DNA from: Roseateles saccharophilus | GTDB taxonomy: Bacteria; Pseudomonadota; Gammaproteobacteria; Burkholderiales; Burkholderiaceae_C | Assembly: GCF_004342485.1 (NCBI RefSeq) | Contig: NZ_SMBU01000010.1 | Span: 62,001-126,000, forward strand | Length of the DNA stretch: 64,000 nucleotides | Direction of reading: 5' to 3' | Part shown: positions 59,615 to 64,000 of the stretch, one piece after another | Position numbering within the stretch: position 1 is the first letter of the stretch | Layout of the letters: every line of letters begins with the position of its first letter | The notes under the pieces: model-generated | The model's database searches: none | Told to the model about the DNA's origin: nothing | Seen by the model: only the letters and a program-made list of their open reading frames with translations | Made by a program: the position numbers and the translations under genes

Positions 59615-59652
59615 ATAGGCATAACTATATCGAAAACAGAGTTTTGGTTGAA
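59615..59652 (-). promoter_or_regulatory. ahpC promoter with OxyR-like ATAG-N6-CTAT element
   Basis: ATAGGCATAACTAT (59615-59628) is a near-palindrome reminiscent of OxyR half-sites, but the spacer is six rather than seven bases. On the - strand TATAGT (59624-59629) can serve as -10, with TTCAAC 17 bases upstream as a weak -35. OxyR control is only a suggestion. Confidence 0.4.
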
Positions 59653-59711
59653 AACGTTAATCAAATCATCATCATTGAGCCAACCTATCGCTCGCCCGGC
59701 CGGAAGCCGGT

Positions 59712-60845
59712 TCAAGCCTCGTAGCGGCGGTCGAAAAGCTGGTGCGGGCTGAGCTTGACGCGCAGTGTCTGCGGCGCAGCCAGGCCGGTGATGGCGTACT
59801 CGGCCTGGGCGCTGTCGCGGCGCACCGGCGCGCCCAGCGGGTCGCCATGCCGGTTCATGACCGCGCTGACAAGGGGCGTGCTGCCCGATGCGCCGCGCCG
59901 CACGGCCACGGCCGTCTCGCCGCTGGCGAGCTTGACCAGTGTGCCGGGCGGGAACATGCCGAACTCCTTGACCAGCAGCGCCGCAAAGGGATGGCCGTTG
60001 CTGCCCGTGTAGAGCAGCTTGGCCGCCTGCGGCGCGGGCAGCCCGGCACGGCCGCCGCGGCTGGCGAGCTTGGCCAGGAAGATGTCGGCCAGGCGCAGCA
60101 GTTGGGCCGTCTCGCAGGGCTCGGCCAGGCCCTGCGGGTAGCCGCCGCCGCCCGGCTGCTCATGGTGCTGGGCCACGGCCGACAGCCATTCGGCGTCATC
60201 CAGCCCGGCGTTGCGCAGCCAGGCGACGGCCTCGTCCGGGTGGCGGTTGATGGCCGCCCGCTGCGGCGGCTGCAGCTTGCCGCCGCGGGAGGCCAGGCGC
60301 CCCTGCAGGTCGATGATGGACAAGTTCATCGTCAGCGCCGCGCCGACGAGGCTCCTCTGCCGCTCCGGCGCCCAGCCCAGGCGCCGCGACACCACGGCGC
60401 AGACGGCGGCCGTGTGCAGCAGATGGGCCAGGCCGTAGACCTCGTGGCGGCTGTGGTCATGCTGCACGACGACGAAGAGCATCTGGTCCGTGAAGCGCTC
60501 CACCCAGCCGATCAGCTGCGCGGCGCACTCCTTCACGCGCGGCAGGAAGAGCGGCTCCTGGGGCGCCCTCAGCAGCGTGGACAGGCGCGTCTGCAGCCCC
60601 TCCCAGCGCCCGAAGAAATCCTCGCCGGCGGCGACGCCGCCGTCGGCACCACGGGCGGATGCGTCACGCAATTCGTCCATGTCGACGAAGACGCCGCGGT
60701 TCAGCAGCGCCTCGCGCATCTGCTCGCTCGGCACGATCTGCCCCTTGGCGAGCAGCAGCTTGCCCTCGGCATCCCGGACGCCGAAGGGCAGCGCGGCACC
60801 CGCCTTGATGTGGCCACCAACCTGCAGAATGGGAACGAGCTTCAT
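59712..60845 (-). CDS. HD-GYP-type protein with degenerate HD motif
   Basis: A 377-residue protein. An N-terminal region with a PilZ-like or DUF3391 look (HIKAGAALPFGVRDAEGKLL) precedes an HD-GYP domain. The GYP part is recognisable (VAQHHEQPGGGGYPQGL), but where HD-GYPs have HDxGK the sequence reads AALTMNLSIIDLQ, so the metal-binding HD pair is lost. It is therefore unlikely to hydrolyse c-di-GMP and may bind it or act as a signalling platform. It ends 128 bases after the ahpC start on the same strand. Confidence 0.78.
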   Translation of the reverse strand: MKLVPILQVGGHIKAGAALPFGVRDAEGKLLLAKGQIVPSEQMREALLNRGVFVDMDELRDASARGADGGVAAGEDFFGRWEGLQTRLSTLLRAPQEPLFLPRVKECAAQLIGWVERFTDQMLFVVVQHDHSRHEVYGLAHLLHTAAVCAVVSRRLGWAPERQRSLVGAALTMNLSIIDLQGRLASRGGKLQPPQRAAINRHPDEAVAWLRNAGLDDAEWLSAVAQHHEQPGGGGYPQGLAEPCETAQLLRLADIFLAKLASRGGRAGLPAPQAAKLLYTGSNGHPFAALLVKEFGMFPPGTLVKLASGETAVAVRRGASGSTPLVSAVMNRHGDPLGAPVRRDSAQAEYAITGLAAPQTLRVKLSPHQLFDRRYEA

Positions 60846-60896
60846 GGCCGGATGATCTCCGGACTTCGAGCTAACGGTCCCAGGCGCTGGACGCGC

Positions 60897-62142
60897 TCAG
60901 ATTTCGAGCGCCAGCAACTCCTCGACGGTCTGGCGGCGGCGGACCAAGCGGCTCGCGCCGCCGTCCACCAGCACCTCGGCCGCCAGCGGCCGGCTGTTGT
61001 AGTTGCTGGACATGGACGCGCCATAGGCCCCGGCGTCGTGGATGACGAGCAGGTCACCCACCTCGGCCTCGGGCAGCTCGCGCATCAGCACCTCGCCGCC
61101 GGCCGCCTGCGTGAACACGTCGCCCGACTCGCACAGCGGGCCGGCCACGACGCAGTCGCGCAGCGGGCGCCGGGCGCCGTCGCGTGGCAGCAGCGTCATC
61201 GCATGGAAGCTGCCGTACATGGCCGGGCGCATCAGCTCGTTGAAGCCGGCGTCCACCAGCATGAAGCGGTTGGCGCCCGCACTCTTGACCGCCCTCACCT
61301 CGGCCAGCAGCACGGCGCTCTCGGCCACGAGGTAGCGGCCGGGCTCCAGTTCCAGCGTCACCGGATGCCCCACCAGGCCCTCGGCCTCGCGACGCGCGGC
61401 ATCCCAGAGGCTGAAGTAGTGATCCACATCGATGGGGTCGTCGACGCCACGGTAGGGAATGGACAGGCCGCCGCCGGCCGAGATGGCGTGAAGGTCATGG
61501 CCGGCCGCGACGGCCTCGCGCACGAAGCCGACCATGGCCTGGCCGACCTGGGCCAGATGGCCATAGTCCACGCCCGAGCCGATGTGCATGTGCAGGCCGA
61601 CGAGGCTGAGCGCGTGCTGGCGGATCGCGGCCAGCGCGGCGCCGAGGTCGCCATGCCAGATGCCGTGCTTGCTGTGTTCGCCGCCGGTATTGGTCTTCTG
61701 GCTGTGGCCATGGCCGAAGCCGGGGTTGATGCGCAGCCAGACCGGGTGGCCGGGCGACACGGCGCCGAGCTGGTGCAGCATGTCGATGGAGCCGGCATTG
61801 ACGGGAATGCGGTGCTCGACGACGGTGGCCAGCGTCGCGTGGTCGAACAGGTCGGCCGTGAAGACGATCTCGTCGCCGCCCGGAACATAGCCGGCGGCCA
61901 GCGCCCGCAGCACCTCGCCCCGAGACACCGAGTCGACCTTGACGCCCTCGGCGCGCAGCAGCTTCAGGATGTGGACGTTGGAGCAGGCCTTCTGCGCGAA
62001 GCGCACGACATCGAAGCGCTGCAGCGACGCGGCGCGCTCGCGGATGGTCGCGGCGTCGTAGACCCACAGTGGCGTGCCGTGTTCGGCAGCCAGGGCTTGC
62101 AGGCGGGAGGGCGTGAAGGCGGAAGGCAGGGGCTTGGTCATG
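60897..62142 (-). CDS. lysA: Diaminopimelate decarboxylase
   Basis: A 414-residue PLP enzyme that decarboxylates meso-diaminopimelate to L-lysine. The PLP lysine is in RFAQKACSN near residue 50, HIGSGVDY binds PLP, AISAGGGLSIPY is the glycine loop, and GPLCESGD carries the active-site cysteine. The ATG at 62142 starts the conserved protein; a second ATG four codons upstream is possible. It is divergent from a LysR-type gene, the same arrangement as lysA/lysR in E. coli. Confidence 0.95.
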
Positions 62143-62168
62143 GCTCGCAGCATGCGCGCCACAATTCA

Positions 62169-62183
62169 TTCAATCAAATTGAA
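62169..62183. promoter_or_regulatory. Putative LysR operator between lysA and lysR
   Basis: TTCAAT-CAA-ATTGAA is a perfect 6-3-6 inverted repeat in the AT-rich 69-base divergent region, with the T-N11-A core of LysR-family sites. Its central position fits repression of lysR and activation of lysA. Confidence 0.68.
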
Positions 62184-62211
62184 ACTTATTCGAAGACAAT
62201 TCAATTCTGAT

Positions 62212-63120
62212 ATGGATATCCAGCACCGCCACATCGAGGTCTTCCGCGCCGTCATGACGGCTGGCAGCGTCACCGGCGCCGCGGCGCTGCTGCACACCTC
62301 CCAGCCCACGCTCTCGCGCGACCTCGCGCGGCTGGAGCAGCTGCTGGGCTACGCCCTGTTCGAGCGCGAGCGCGGCCGGCTGAAGGCGACGGCGCGGGCG
62401 CGGGCGCTGTTCGACGAGGTGGAACGCAGCTTCCAGGGACTGGCCCGCGTCATCGAACGCGCCAAAGGGCTGGGCCGCGCCGAGGACACCGAGCTCAGCG
62501 TGCTCAGCCTGCCGGCGCTCAGCCACGCGCTGCTGCCGGGCGCGCTCGCGGCGCTGCTGGCCGAGCACCCGGCGGCGCGCGTGTCCATCACGCCGGCCGA
62601 GCCGCCGTTGCTGGACGCCTGGATGGGCGAGCAGCGCTTCGACCTCGGCCTGGCCGAGCAGGCCACGCCGCTGCCGGGCGTGCGCGTCGAGCCGGTTCTC
62701 GAAGCCGACGAGGTCGCCGTGCTGCCGGCCGGTCACGCGCTCGCGTCGCGCGAGCAGTTGGCGCTGGTGGATTTCGCCGGCCAGGACTTCATCAGCCTCG
62801 CCGCCGACGACCCCTACCGGCGCGAGATCGATACGCACTTCGACACGGCCGGCATCCCTCGCCGGCTGCGCCTGCAGACGCATAGCGCGGTCGCCGTCTG
62901 CGAATTGGTGCGGGCCGGCCTGGGCCTGGCCATCGTCAACCCGCTGACAGCGGCGGCTTGCGCGGGCGCCGGCCTGGCCGTGCGGCCGCTGGCCGTTTCC
63001 ATCCCCTATCGCGTCAGCGCGCTGATCCCGCTGCACCGGCCGGCGCAGCCGTTGGTAGGCGAGCTGCTCAGCCGGCTGCGCTCGAGCGCACGACCTGGGG
63101 CTTGGCGCCGAAACGCTTGA
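62212..63120 (+). CDS. lysR: LysR-type transcriptional regulator, probable activator of lysA
   Basis: A 302-residue LTTR. The winged helix at residues 1-65 has [20 protein letters not shown] and [20 protein letters not shown]; a PBP-like effector domain follows (about 90-300). The regulator is divergent from lysA, as in enterobacteria, where LysR activates lysA in the presence of diaminopimelate. The ATG at 62212 starts the conserved helix. The last 53 bases overlap the 3' end of dxs on the other strand. Confidence 0.88.
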   Translation: MDIQHRHIEVFRAVMTAGSVTGAAALLHTSQPTLSRDLARLEQLLGYALFERERGRLKATARARALFDEVERSFQGLARVIERAKGLGRAEDTELSVLSLPALSHALLPGALAALLAEHPAARVSITPAEPPLLDAWMGEQRFDLGLAEQATPLPGVRVEPVLEADEVAVLPAGHALASREQLALVDFAGQDFISLAADDPYRREIDTHFDTAGIPRRLRLQTHSAVAVCELVRAGLGLAIVNPLTAAACAGAGLAVRPLAVSIPYRVSALIPLHRPAQPLVGELLSRLRSSARPGAWRRNA

Positions 63121-64000
63121 CGATGCTGGCCTCGATGCCGGCCGCGTCCAGGCCGCACAGGCTCATCAGCTTGGCCGGGTCGCCATGCTCGACGAACTCG
63201 TCGGGCAGGCCCAGCTGCAGCACCGGCACGTTCAGGCCGGCCGCGTTCAGCGCCTCGGTGACGGCGCTGCCGGCGCCACCCATGATGCAGCCGTCCTCGA
63301 CGGTGACCAGGGCGTCATGCGTGCGCGCCAGCTCGGCGACCAACTCGGTGTCCAGCGGCTTCACGAAGCGCATATTGGCGACCGTCGCGTCCAGCCGCTC
63401 GGCGGCCTCCAGCGCCGGGTAGAGCAGCGTGCCGAAGGCCAGCACGGCAATCCGCTGGCCGCGGCGGCGAATCTCGCCCTTGCCCCAGGGCTGGGCCGTC
63501 ATCTGCTTGACCGGCGTGACGCCGGCGCCGGCGCCGCGCGGATAGCGCACCGTCACGGGGCCATCGTGCAGGAAGCCGGTGTACAGCGCCTGGCGGCACT
63601 CGTCCTCGTCGGCCGGCGTCAGCACGGCCATATTGGGAATGCAGCGCGTGTAGGCGATGTCGTAATTGCCGGCATGCGTCGCGCCGTCGGCGCCGACGAT
63701 GCCGGCGCGGTCCAGCGCGAACAGCACCGGCAGGTTCTGGATGGCCACGTCATGGACCATCTGGTCGTAGGCGCGCTGCAGGAAGGTGGAATAGATCGCG
63801 ACGACGGGCTTGACGCCCTCGCAGGCCAGGCCGGCGGCGAAGGTGACCGAGTGCTGCTCGGCGATGCCGACGTCGTGATAGCGCTGCGGGAAGCGCTTGT
63901 GGAACTCGACCATGCCCGAGCCCTCGCGCATCGCGGGCGTGATGCCCACCAGCCGCTCGTCCTGCTCGGCCATGTCGCACAGCCATTCGCCGAAGACCTG
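63068..64000 (-). CDS. dxs: 1-deoxy-D-xylulose-5-phosphate synthase, 3' part (continues beyond the window)
   Basis: The C-terminal 310 residues of DXS, the thiamin-diphosphate enzyme that makes DXP from pyruvate and glyceraldehyde 3-phosphate in isoprenoid synthesis. Visible features are [15 protein letters not shown] (ThDP-contacting glutamate), [21 protein letters not shown]-like region ([20 protein letters not shown]), and the transketolase C-terminal domain ([31 protein letters not shown]). The frame is open to the window end (residues QVFGEWLCD before the first methionine), so the 5' half lies to the right. The 3' end overlaps lysR by 53 bases. Confidence 0.96.
   Translation of the reverse strand, partial: QVFGEWLCDMAEQDERLVGITPAMREGSGMVEFHKRFPQRYHDVGIAEQHSVTFAAGLACEGVKPVVAIYSTFLQRAYDQMVHDVAIQNLPVLFALDRAGIVGADGATHAGNYDIAYTRCIPNMAVLTPADEDECRQALYTGFLHDGPVTVRYPRGAGAGVTPVKQMTAQPWGKGEIRRRGQRIAVLAFGTLLYPALEAAERLDATVANMRFVKPLDTELVAELARTHDALVTVEDGCIMGGAGSAVTEALNAAGLNVPVLQLGLPDEFVEHGDPAKLMSLCGLDAAGIEASIVKRFGAKPQVVRSSAAG

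Noticed and set aside
59615-59628. Full OxyR site before ahpC
   Set aside because: ATAG and CTAT are six rather than seven bases apart and the second dimer site is not convincing, so it is listed only as OxyR-like.

Overview
The window is GC-rich DNA with dense, overlapping genes. The gene content points to a betaproteobacterium of the order Burkholderiales, probably the Rubrivivax/Leptothrix/Roseateles (Sphaerotilaceae) group. Evidence includes a class I phaC-phaA-phaB polyhydroxyalkanoate operon, a glnA-ntrB-ntrC cluster, polA next to a DUF2782 gene and an APH-fold thrB, BPSS1780-type membrane proteins, and intergenic CCCCTCGGGG-type palindromes. The assignment rests on gene content and style only, not on a database search. 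I saw no tRNA, rRNA or CRISPR array.

Layout. 1-2.9 kb: the end of a nitrite assimilation operon (nirB tail, nirD, nirC) with a PP2C phosphatase/Ser-Thr kinase fusion. 3.0-8.4 kb: an orphan gene, a palindromic repeat pair, then ntrC, ntrB, a small secreted coiled-coil protein and glnA, with a sigma-54 promoter upstream of glnA. 8.5-12.9 kb: an overlapping run of a CinA-like domain, an EI24 protein, a sterol-desaturase-like enzyme, a polysaccharide deacetylase and a YVTN propeller. 13.0-17.1 kb: an AIM24-like protein, then a GbsR/MarR regulator and a five-gene membrane/redox operon that share a near-identical 20-bp operator. 17.1-17.7 kb: gene debris (a LuxR C-terminus and a frameshifted secreted protein). 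17.8-22.7 kb: phaB, phaA, phaC, with a near-consensus sigma-54 promoter upstream of phaC, then pgeF. 22.7-32.8 kb: maiA, a Nudix enzyme, an S9 peptidase, guanine deaminase divergent from xdhAB, and a response regulator. 32.8-43.1 kb: a Phd/zeta-like toxin-antitoxin pair, polA, thrB, a second toxin-antitoxin pair whose toxin seems to have lost its ATG, and uvrD. 43.1-50.0 kb: housekeeping and envelope genes, including a MarR-GNAT fusion.

50.1-51.9 kb is a small island. It holds a truncated P4-type integrase and a HTH-histidine-kinase-ATPase-STAS protein, flanked by related direct repeats. 52-57 kb: a CocE-type hydrolase, a BNR propeller paired with a MoaD-like protein ending in Gly-Gly, rarD and a glutaredoxin. 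57.3-59.7 kb: ahpF and ahpC. 59.7-64 kb: a degenerate HD-GYP protein, lysA divergent from lysR, and the 3' part of dxs, which runs off the right edge.

Two themes connect the regions. First, nitrogen control: nirDC, ntrBC, sigma-54-dependent glnA, a likely sigma-54 promoter for phaCAB, and possibly one for xdhAB suggest that nitrogen limitation is tied to carbon storage and purine scavenging. Second, many genes lack a Shine-Dalgarno sequence but carry a -10-like hexamer 6-7 nt before their ATG, which suggests frequent leaderless transcription.
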